Shown: one piece after another, positions 1 through 5,848 of the stretch | How positions within the stretch are numbered: the first letter of the stretch is position 1 | Layout: each line of letters begins with the position of its first letter | Position numbers and translations under genes: made by a program | Origin: an uncultured Acidimicrobiia bacterium | GTDB lineage: Bacteria; Actinomycetota; Acidimicrobiia; IMCC26256; CALEDW01 | Assembly: GCA_937949585.1 (NCBI GenBank) | Contig: CALEDW010000242.1 | Location: 1 to 7,788 of the forward strand | Reading direction: 5' to 3' | DNA length: 7,788 nucleotides | The notes under the pieces: generated by a model | Database searches by the model: none | What the model saw: the letters and a program-made list of their open reading frames with translations, nothing else | What the model was told of the DNA's origin: nothing

Positions 1-63
1 GACCCGACGGCACCCGGCGAGCCGACGGCACCCGGCGACCCGACGGCGCCCGTCGACCCGACG
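1..63 (+). repeat. 18-bp tandem repeat in lysA N-terminal coding region
   Basis: Three full units (1-18, 19-36, 37-54) plus a half unit (55-63) of an 18-base sequence beginning gacccgacggcacccggc. The units differ at only a few bases. Each encodes the hexapeptide D/E-P-T-A-P-G/V, so a change in copy number would keep the frame. The array may extend upstream of the window. It lies before the first barrel strand of LysA and probably forms a flexible, dispensable tail. Confidence 0.85.
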
Positions 64-1281
64 CTCATTCCCCCGGGGCTGCGGACGATCGACCTCGACG
101 CGCTCGCCGAGGAGTACGGCACGCCGCTGGTCGTCTACGACGAGGGTGAGCTCCGGGTCCGCTGCGCCCGGTTCGTGGCCGCGTTCGGGGCCGACCGGGT
201 GGCGTACGCGGCCAAGGCGTTCTTGTGCGGGGCCATGACCCGCCTGGTGCACGAGGAGGGCCTCCACCTCGACGTCGCCACCGGGGGCGAGCTCTTCGCG
301 GCCCTCCACGCCGGGTTCCCTCCCGAGCGGGTGATCCTGCACGGCAACAACAAGAGCGAGCTCGAACTGCTCGACGCCCGGGACGCCGGCGTGGGACGGA
401 TCGTCGTCGATGCCTTCGACGAGCTCGATCGGATCGAGCTGCTGGGGGTGCGGGTGCCGGTGCTCGTGCGGGTGACCCCCGGGGTGGAGGCCCACACCCA
501 CAGCCACATCGAGACCGGGACCGAGGCCTCGAAGTTCGGGTTCTCGGTCCGGGCCGGGCACGCCCTCGCCGCAGTGCGCCGGGTGGTGGAGGCGGGGATG
601 CCGTGGCGGGGCCTGCACTGCCACATCGGCTCGCAGGTGGTGCGCCTCGACGCGTACAGGCGGGCCGCAGAGGTCGTGGCGGAGCTGGCGGCGCAGGTGG
701 AGGCCACCCTCGGGGTCCCGGTCGAGGAGCTGAACCTCGGCGGTGGGTTCGGGGTGCGCTACCTGACCGGCGACGTGGAGCTCACCCCGGAGGAGGTGGC
801 CCCGGTGCTCGCAGAGGCGGCCGGGGGGCGGGCGGTGATGGTGGAACCGGGCCGGGCCGTGGCCGGTCCCGCCGCACTGACGCTCTACCGGGTGGGGGTG
901 GTGAAGGAGGTGCCCGGCGGGGGCCGGTTCGTGGCCGTCGACGGGGGGATGAGCGACAACCCTCGGCCGGTGCTGTACGGGGCGCGCTACGAGGCGTACC
1001 TCCCGGCCCGGGTGGGTGAGCCGCGGCCCCTGCGGTGCCGGGTGGTGGGCAAGCACTGCGAGCAGGGTGACGTGCTCGTCGCCGACGGGCACCTCCCGGC
1101 CGGGGTGCGGGTCGGCGACCTGTTGGCGGTGCCGGCCACCGGTGCCTACGCCTACAGCATGGCCAGCAACTACAACAAGGTCCCCCGGCCCGCGGTGGTG
1201 TTCGTGCGGGACGGGTTCGCCCGGCTGGTGGTGCGGCGCGAGACTCCCGAGGACCTGGTCCGCCTCGACACGCACGACTGA
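1..1281 (+). CDS. lysA: Diaminopimelate decarboxylase, 5' end outside window
   Basis: PLP-dependent cytosolic enzyme that decarboxylates meso-diaminopimelate to L-lysine, the last step of lysine synthesis. The frame is open from base 1, giving 426 visible codons. Residue numbers here count from base 1. The fold-type III barrel starts near residue 40 (TPLVVYDE). The PLP lysine is K72 in YAAKAFLC, HIGSQ is at 208-212, the phosphate-binding GGGFG at 247-251 and EPGR at 282-285. The catalytic pair C353-E354 lies in KHCEQGD, and a conserved Tyr (Y383) in GAYAYSMASNYN. All key residues are present, so the enzyme should be active. A GTG at 175 is in frame but would cut off the first barrel strand, so the true start lies upstream of the window. 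The visible N-terminus is a Pro/Thr/Ala-rich repeat. The gene ends 8 bases before hom, which points to one operon. Family assignment is firm; only the N-terminal boundary is unknown. Confidence 0.95.
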   Translation, partial: DPTAPGEPTAPGDPTAPVDPTLIPPGLRTIDLDALAEEYGTPLVVYDEGELRVRCARFVAAFGADRVAYAAKAFLCGAMTRLVHEEGLHLDVATGGELFAALHAGFPPERVILHGNNKSELELLDARDAGVGRIVVDAFDELDRIELLGVRVPVLVRVTPGVEAHTHSHIETGTEASKFGFSVRAGHALAAVRRVVEAGMPWRGLHCHIGSQVVRLDAYRRAAEVVAELAAQVEATLGVPVEELNLGGGFGVRYLTGDVELTPEEVAPVLAEAAGGRAVMVEPGRAVAGPAALTLYRVGVVKEVPGGGRFVAVDGGMSDNPRPVLYGARYEAYLPARVGEPRPLRCRVVGKHCEQGDVLVADGHLPAGVRVGDLLAVPATGAYAYSMASNYNKVPRPAVVFVRDGFARLVVRRETPEDLVRLDTHD

Positions 1282-1289
1282 GGAGGCCG

Positions 1290-2582
1290 ATGGGCGAGAC
1301 GACGGTGCGGCTCGGCCTGCTGGGGTGCGGCCACGTGGGGGCCGCGCTGGCGCGGCTGGTGGTCCGCCACGGCGAGATCATCGAGCGGCGGACCGGCGTG
1401 CGCCTCGAGGTCGGTGCGGTGGCGGTCCGCAACCTGGCGCGCGAGCGCGACGTGCCGCTGCCCGCCTCGGTGTTCACCCACGACCCGCACGCCGTGGTCG
1501 CCGATCCCGGCGTCGACCTGGTGGTGGAGGTCATCGGTGGCATCGAACCCGCCCGGGAGTTGATCCTCGACGCGCTCGGGGCCGGCAAGCCGGTGGTCAC
1601 CGCCAACAAGGAGCTGCTGGCCAACGTGGGGGCCGAGCTGTTCCGAGCGGCCGAGGCGGCCGGGGTCGACCTGCTGTTCGAGGCCTCGGTGGCCGGGGGC
1701 ATCCCGCTGCTGCGTCCCCTGCGGGAGTCGCTGGCCGGCGACCGGATCCGGCGGGTCATGGGAATCGTGAACGGCACCACCAACTACATCCTGAGCCGCA
1801 TGACCGACGAGGGCTGCACGTTCGCCGACGCGCTGGCCGAGGCGCAGTCGCTCGGCTACGCCGAGCGCGACCCCACCGCCGACGTGGAGGGCCACGACGC
1901 TGCGGCCAAGGCGGCGATCATCGCCTCGATCGCCTTCGGGGCCAAGGTGGTGGCCGGCGACGTGTACCGGGAGGGCATCGCCGAGCTCGGTGCCGAGACG
2001 ATCGCCTCGGCGTCCGGCCTCGGCTACGTGGTGAAGCTGCTGGCCGTGGCCGAGGAGCACGACGGTGCCGTGGCGGTGCGCGTCCACCCGACCCTGCTCC
2101 CGCGCAACCACCCGCTGGCGGCGGTGCGTGACTCCTTCAACGCGATCTTCATCGAGGCCGACGCGCTCGGCGAGCTCATGTTCTACGGGCGCGGTGCCGG
2201 CGGTGAGCCGACCGCGTCGGCGGTGCTCGGCGACGTGATCGACGCCGCGAAGAACCTCGTCGGCGGAGCCCGGGGCGCGACGGTCGGGGTGCTGGAACGC
2301 CGGCCGGTGTGCCCCATCGACGAGATCGAGAGCCAGTTCGCCCTCCAGATGGAAGTGGTCGACCGGCCCGGGGTGCTGGCCCGGATCGCCGAGCAGTTCG
2401 GGCGGCACGGGGTGTCGATCAAGTCGATGCAGCAAGTCGGCGCCGGCGACGAGGCGCACCTGGTGTTCGTCACCCACCGGGCCCGGGAGGCCGACCTGCG
2501 GGCCACCGTCCACGCGCTGCGCGACGTGGACGTGGTGCGCCGGGTCGGCTCCGTGTTGCGGGTGATGGGGGACGAGGGGTGA
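1290..2582 (+). CDS. hom: Homoserine dehydrogenase with C-terminal ACT domain
   Basis: NAD(P)H-dependent reduction of aspartate semialdehyde to homoserine, the branch point to threonine and methionine. The 430-residue length is usual for the monofunctional ACT-containing form. The Rossmann loop GLLGCGHVG is at 9-17 and TANKE with K107 at 104-108. EASVAGGIP is at 131-139 and NGTTNYI at 161-167. E192, D198, D203 and K207 keep the exact spacing of the substrate and catalytic residues of yeast Hom6 (E208, D214, D219, K223). An ACT domain from about residue 350 to 425 contains VDRPGVLARIAEQFGRHGVS, the segment expected for feedback inhibition by threonine. The ATG at 1290 is chosen because AGGAGG (1281-1286) precedes it and the Rossmann strand begins right after it. 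The 3-base spacer is short, so translation may be coupled to the lysA stop 8 bases upstream. Confidence 0.97.
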   Translation: MGETTVRLGLLGCGHVGAALARLVVRHGEIIERRTGVRLEVGAVAVRNLARERDVPLPASVFTHDPHAVVADPGVDLVVEVIGGIEPARELILDALGAGKPVVTANKELLANVGAELFRAAEAAGVDLLFEASVAGGIPLLRPLRESLAGDRIRRVMGIVNGTTNYILSRMTDEGCTFADALAEAQSLGYAERDPTADVEGHDAAAKAAIIASIAFGAKVVAGDVYREGIAELGAETIASASGLGYVVKLLAVAEEHDGAVAVRVHPTLLPRNHPLAAVRDSFNAIFIEADALGELMFYGRGAGGEPTASAVLGDVIDAAKNLVGGARGATVGVLERRPVCPIDEIESQFALQMEVVDRPGVLARIAEQFGRHGVSIKSMQQVGAGDEAHLVFVTHRAREADLRATVHALRDVDVVRRVGSVLRVMGDEG

Positions 2583-3649
2583 GCGCCGGGGCCGCCGGTT
2601 GGCCGGGTGTCGTCGCCGCGTACCGCGAGTACCTGCCGGTGCGCGCCGACACCCCGATCGTGACCCTGCTCGAAGGTGGCACGCCCCTGCTGCCGGCCCG
2701 CGCGCTGTCGGGCGAGCTGGGGGTCGAGGTGTACCTGAAGGTCGAGGGCGCCAACCCGACCGGCTCGTTCAAGGACCGGGGCATGACGGTGGCGATCTCA
2801 GCGGCGCTGGAGGCGGGCACGAAGGTGGTGCTGTGCGCCTCGACCGGGAACACCTCGGCCTCGGCCGCGGCCTATGCGGCGGCGGCCGGGCTCATCTGCG
2901 GCGTGGTGATCCCGGCCGGTCGCATCGCGCTGGGCAAGCTCGCCCAGGCGCTCGTGCACGGCGCTCGCGTGGTGCCGGTGCACGGCAACTTCGACGAGGC
3001 CCTCGCCATCGTGAGAGAGCTCGGCCACCGCGACGAGGTGACGGTCGTGAACTCGGTGAACCCGCATCGCCTCGAGGGTCAGAAGACGGTGGCGTTCGAG
3101 ATCTGCGACGTCCTCGGCGACGCACCCGACGTGCACTGCATCCCCGTCGGGAACGCCGGGAACATCACCGCCACGTGGCGGGGCTACCGCGAGTACCGCG
3201 AACGTGGCCGGTCGCGGCGGCTGCCCCGGATGCTGGGGTGGCAGGCTGCGGGCGCCGCGCCGCTGGTGGTGGGGGAGCCGATCGCGCACCCCGAAACCGT
3301 GGCCACCGCGATCCGGATCGGCAACCCCGCGTCGTGGGCCGGTGCGGTGGCGGCCCGGGACGAGTCGGGCGGGGCGATCGGGGCGGTGAGCGACGAGGAC
3401 ATCCTCGCCGCCTACCGGTTCCTGGCCGCCGCCGAGGGGGTGTTCTGCGAACCGGCTTCGGCGGCGTCGGTGGCGGGGTTGCGCCGGGCGGTGACCGAGG
3501 GCATGGTTGAGCCCGGTGCAACCGTGGTGTGCACCCTCACCGGGCACGGGCTGAAGGACCCCGAGCGGGCGATCGAGGAGGTGCGGACCCCGCAACCGGT
3601 GCCGGCGACCGTGGCGGCGGTGGCCGCCGAGCTGGCCTTGGGCGGTTGA
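2579..3649 (+). CDS. thrC: Threonine synthase
   Basis: PLP enzyme converting O-phosphohomoserine to threonine, the last threonine step, in the cytosol. From GTG 2579 it has 356 residues, typical of the short actinobacterial class that lacks the long N-terminal domain of the E. coli type. TPIVTLLEGGTPL is near residues 25-37. The PLP lysine is K65 in NPTGSFKDRGM, STGNTSASAAAYAA starts at 88, the phosphate-binding GNAGN is at 191-195, CEPASAAS starts at 290, and TLTGHGLKDP starts at 319. The GTG start overlaps the hom TGA (GTGA, 4 bases), a sign of translational coupling, and no better in-frame start precedes the conserved region. A G-rich stretch just upstream (gggggacgagg) could serve as a weak ribosome-binding site. 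Its substrate comes from homoserine kinase, and no GHMP-type thrB follows in this window. Confidence 0.96.
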   Translation: MSAGAAGWPGVVAAYREYLPVRADTPIVTLLEGGTPLLPARALSGELGVEVYLKVEGANPTGSFKDRGMTVAISAALEAGTKVVLCASTGNTSASAAAYAAAAGLICGVVIPAGRIALGKLAQALVHGARVVPVHGNFDEALAIVRELGHRDEVTVVNSVNPHRLEGQKTVAFEICDVLGDAPDVHCIPVGNAGNITATWRGYREYRERGRSRRLPRMLGWQAAGAAPLVVGEPIAHPETVATAIRIGNPASWAGAVAARDESGGAIGAVSDEDILAAYRFLAAAEGVFCEPASAASVAGLRRAVTEGMVEPGATVVCTLTGHGLKDPERAIEEVRTPQPVPATVAAVAAELALGG

Positions 3650-3681
3650 GCGGCCGCAGGTGACAGGGCCACCGAGATCGA

Positions 3682-3715
3682 CGGGGCCCGCCGGGGAGCG
3701 GGGCCCGCCGGGGAG
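3682..3715 (+). repeat. 17-bp perfect tandem duplication upstream of the SDR gene
   Basis: The 17-base unit cggggcccgccggggag occurs twice head to tail (3682-3698 and 3699-3715) in the 80-base gap between thrC and the next gene. It ends directly before the AGGAGG ribosome-binding site. The unit contains small self-complementary parts (ggggccc, cccgccggg), so the RNA could fold, but there is no T-tract typical of a terminator. It could be a slippage product with no function. Confidence 0.8.
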
Positions 3716-3721
3716 AGGAGG
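3716..3721 (+). promoter_or_regulatory. Ribosome-binding site of the SDR gene
   Basis: A perfect AGGAGG, followed by a further GAGAAGG, lies 8 bases before the ATG at 3730. It fixes that start and is the best-placed ribosome-binding site in the window, so this gene does not depend on coupling to thrC. I see no convincing -35/-10 pair in 3650-3715, so transcription may be read-through from the lysA-hom-thrC operon. Confidence 0.75.
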
Positions 3722-3729
3722 AGAAGGCC

Positions 3730-4551
3730 ATGACCGACACCGCACCGGGCCCCGGCCGACCGGTGGCCCTCGTCACCGGCGCGTCGTCGGGGATCGGACG
3801 ATCGTTCGCGCTCGCCCTCGCCGACCGGGGTCACGACCTGGTGCTCGTCGCCCGCGACGTGGCCCGCCTCGAGGCGCTGGCAAAGGAGGTCGCCGACGCC
3901 TACGGCGCCACCGCCGAGGTGCTCCCCGCCGACCTCACCGAGCCCGGCGAGCTGGCCCGGGTGGCGGACCGGCTGTGCCGCGGGCGGCCCGAGGTGACCT
4001 TGCTGGTGAACAACGCCGGCTTCGGCACCTACGGCAGGTTCGCCGACCTGCCGGTCGACGCCGAGGAGCGCGAGATCCGCCTCAACGTGGTGGCGCTCGT
4101 GCGCCTCACGCACGCCGCGCTCACCAGGATGGTGCCCGCCGGGCGGGGCGGGATCATCAACGTGGGCTCGATCGCCGGCCGCCAGCCCACGCCCGGCAAC
4201 GCCACCTACGGGGCGACGAAGGCGTTCGTCTCCAGCTTCACCCAGGCGGTGCGGGAGGAGCTGCGGGGTAGCGGGGTGCGCTGCATGGTGCTCGAGCCCG
4301 GCTTCACGCGCACCGAGTTCCAGGACCGGGCCGGGATCGATCCGGGCACGGTGCCCGGGTTCCTGTGGCAAGAGCCCGAGCAGGTGGTGCAGGCCGCGCT
4401 CCGGGCCTTCGATCGGGGCCGGGCGGTCTGCGTCCCGGGCCCGCTCAACGCCGCCACGGCGGCGCTGGCCTCGGTGGCCCCGGGTGCGGTGACCAGGCGG
4501 GTGGCCGCCGCACTGCTGCGCCGCCGACCTGCCGGCGAGCCGGGCGCCTGA
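3730..4551 (+). CDS. Short-chain dehydrogenase/reductase (classical SDR), substrate unknown
   Basis: A cytosolic NAD(P)-dependent oxidoreductase of 273 residues, normal for a classical SDR. The cofactor loop TGASSGIG is at 16-23, and an Arg (R42) just after the second strand (LVLVARD) suggests NADP(H) preference. NNAG is at 94-97. The catalytic tetrad N119, S147, Y160, K164 (YGATK) is complete, and LEPGFTRTEF fits the post-catalytic PG motif. By overall pattern it resembles the broad DltE-like group (COG0300). That group gives no reliable substrate. There is no signal peptide, and the C-terminus is Ala/Arg-rich. It lies 80 bases after thrC in the same direction and may be co-transcribed, but nothing ties it to threonine synthesis. 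The gene is convergent with the sugar dehydrogenase downstream. Confidence 0.93.
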   Translation: MTDTAPGPGRPVALVTGASSGIGRSFALALADRGHDLVLVARDVARLEALAKEVADAYGATAEVLPADLTEPGELARVADRLCRGRPEVTLLVNNAGFGTYGRFADLPVDAEEREIRLNVVALVRLTHAALTRMVPAGRGGIINVGSIAGRQPTPGNATYGATKAFVSSFTQAVREELRGSGVRCMVLEPGFTRTEFQDRAGIDPGTVPGFLWQEPEQVVQAALRAFDRGRAVCVPGPLNAATAALASVAPGAVTRRVAAALLRRRPAGEPGA

Positions 4552-4594
4552 GCCCGCGCCGCCGGCGTGCCGACCTACCGGCCGGGGCGCGGGC
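4552..4594. terminator. Long inverted repeat between convergent genes, likely bidirectional terminator
   Basis: A perfect 9-base stem, GCCCGCGCC (4552-4560) with GGCGCGGGC (4586-4594), encloses a second 5-base stem, GCCGG (4561-4565) with CCGGC (4578-4582). Only a 3-base bulge (4583-4585) interrupts the arm, and the loop is 12 bases. The structure begins on the base after the SDR stop codon and ends 32 bases before the end of the minus-strand gene. It is symmetric, so it would form in transcripts of either strand. There is no T-tract, as is common for hairpins in high-GC actinomycetes. Termination itself is inferred. Confidence 0.6.
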
Positions 4595-4626
4595 GGCCGA
4601 TCGCCGGCGTGCCGGGTGCGTGGCGT

Positions 4627-5814
4627 TCAGTCCCTCTCGAGGCGGAGCAGACCGTCGCGCTGGGAGCCGACGTACAGCTCGCCGTCGGCGTCCTCCCCGA
4701 AGGTGGCCACCTGGGGTGCCCGCACGCCGAGGTCGGCGACCTCCACCTCGCCGCCCGTGCGGAGCCGCAGGGCCCGGACGCGCCCGTCGCAGTAGTCGGC
4801 GAACACGTACGCCCCCACCAGCGAAGGGATCCGCCGGCCCCGGTACACGAAGCCGCCGGTCACCGAACAGCCTCCCTGGCCGTGCCCGTAGGTGTGGACG
4901 GGCAGGATGTGCCCGGGCGCCTCGCCGTCCCGGAAGCGCTGCGTGCCCTCGAACACGTTCCAGCCGAAGTTGGCGCCGCCCCGATGGCCGGCGGGTAAGC
5001 GGTTCACCTCCTCCCAGGCGTTCTGGCCGACGTCGGCGACCCACAGGTCGCCGGTGGCGCGGTCGAAGGAGAACCGCCACGGGTTGCGCAGCCCGTAGGC
5101 CCAGATCTCGGGCCGGGCGCCGGCGCGGTCGACGAACGGGTTGTCGGCGGGGATGCCGCCGGGCCCGTCGCCGCCCGCCCGGGGGTCGATGCGCAAGAGC
5201 TTGCCGAGCAGGCTGCGCAGCGACTGGGCGTTGCCCTCGGGGGCGTGCCCGGGACCTCGGTCGCCGTAGCCGCCGCCGTCGCCGGTGGCGATCCACAGCA
5301 TCCCGTCGGGCCCGATCGTCAGGTCGCCGCCGTTGTGGTTGTCCTGGGGTTGCCAGATCGCCAGGAGCCGCCGCCGGCGCCCGACGTCGGCGGTGCCGTC
5401 GGCGCGCATCGGGTACTCGAAGACGACGGTGTAGCCCCAGACGTTCGTGTAGTTCACGTAGAGCTTCCCGCCGTCGCGCGAGAAGGTCAGCCCGAGCAGC
5501 CCGCGTTCGCCGCCGGAGGCGACCTGGCCGCGGACGTCGAGCACGGGACGGTGCTCCAGGCGCCCGTCGCGCACCGCCCACACCCGGCCGACCTGCTCGG
5601 CGACGTACACCGCGGTGTCGCCGGGTCGGGCGGCCATGGCGGTGAGGGGACCGGGTGGGGTGAGGACCCGGACGAGACGCACCGACCCGGCGGGCGAGGC
5701 GGTGCGGGGTGCTGCGTGCGCGGGCACCACGGGCACGAGGGTGAGCAGCGCGAGGAGCGCGAGGAGCGGCGTCGGACGGAACCCCGACCGGCGGCCGGGC
5801 GTGGTGGTCGCCAC
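4627..5814 (-). CDS. Exported PQQ-dependent sugar dehydrogenase (GSDH family)
   Basis: Predicted extracytoplasmic quinoprotein, a six-bladed beta-propeller of the glucose/sorbosone dehydrogenase family (COG2133), which oxidises aldoses and passes electrons to an acceptor. It has 395 residues. A signal peptide covers residues 1-34: two Arg (8-9), a Leu/Ala/Val core and AHA before the likely cut. The RRSGF sequence is only a weak Tat match. GGERGLLGLTF is at 101-111. NHNGGD at 159-164 supplies the likely catalytic base H160. GDGGG is at 178-182, GKLLRIDP at 204-211 and GLRNPWRFSFD at 241-251 with R243, followed by DVGQNAWEE, NFGW and GGFVYRG. Two late Cys (GGCSV and DYCDG) could form a disulfide, fitting export. 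The start is GTG 5814, because an in-frame TAG (5826-5824) lies just upstream and no Shine-Dalgarno is near. Sugar specificity cannot be read. PQQ synthesis genes are absent from the window. Confidence 0.9.
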   Translation of the reverse strand: MATTTPGRRSGFRPTPLLALLALLTLVPVVPAHAAPRTASPAGSVRLVRVLTPPGPLTAMAARPGDTAVYVAEQVGRVWAVRDGRLEHRPVLDVRGQVASGGERGLLGLTFSRDGGKLYVNYTNVWGYTVVFEYPMRADGTADVGRRRRLLAIWQPQDNHNGGDLTIGPDGMLWIATGDGGGYGDRGPGHAPEGNAQSLRSLLGKLLRIDPRAGGDGPGGIPADNPFVDRAGARPEIWAYGLRNPWRFSFDRATGDLWVADVGQNAWEEVNRLPAGHRGGANFGWNVFEGTQRFRDGEAPGHILPVHTYGHGQGGCSVTGGFVYRGRRIPSLVGAYVFADYCDGRVRALRLRTGGEVEVADLGVRAPQVATFGEDADGELYVGSQRDGLLRLERD

Positions 5815-5820
5815 CCGTCG

Positions 5821-5826
5821 AAACTA
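5821..5826 (-). promoter_or_regulatory. Candidate -10 box for a leaderless sugar dehydrogenase transcript
   Basis: Read on the minus strand, TAGTTT lies 6 bases before the GTG at 5814. TANNNT followed by 6-7 bases and then the start codon is the known pattern of leaderless genes in Actinomycetota. There is no Shine-Dalgarno within 20 bases of this GTG. The only candidate, AGGAGAG (5843-5837), is 22 bases away. No good -35 is seen. This is an inference from spacing. Confidence 0.45.
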
Positions 5827-5842
5827 CCCGCGGCCGCTCTCC

Positions 5843-5848
5843 TAGCAT
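5843..5848 (+). promoter_or_regulatory. Candidate -10 box for a leaderless phosphoglycerate-mutase-like transcript
   Basis: TAGCAT lies 7 bases before an in-frame GTG at 5856, again the TANNNT plus 6-7 bases pattern of leaderless genes. If used, translation would start at GTG 5856 rather than ATG 5847, since the ATG overlaps the box. Neither start has a Shine-Dalgarno. No clear -35 is visible. Confidence 0.4.

Noticed and set aside
175..177. GTG 175 as the start of lysA
   Set aside because: It would remove the first conserved strand (TPLVVYDE). The frame is open and conserved in character upstream of it, so the start is outside the window.
1170..2513. A 447-residue open frame on the minus strand opposite hom
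   Set aside because: It mirrors the codon pattern of hom, which has complete catalytic motifs. The minus-strand translation is His/Arg/Gly-rich without any recognisable domain, as expected for an antisense shadow in very high-GC DNA.
3650..3657. GCGGCCGC after thrC, also present at 5830-5837, as a shared operator
   Set aside because: An 8-base all-GC palindrome is expected a few times by chance in a window this GC-rich. Two copies in gaps are not enough to claim a shared site.
3650..3715. A rho-independent terminator after thrC
   Set aside because: The gap has short GC self-complementarity within the 17-bp duplication but no long clean stem and no T-tract. Read-through into the SDR gene is as likely.
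4365..5645. A 426-residue plus-strand open frame opposite the sugar dehydrogenase
   Set aside because: The translation is mostly Arg, Ala, Gly and Pro with no motifs, while the minus strand encodes a complete beta-propeller enzyme with a signal peptide.
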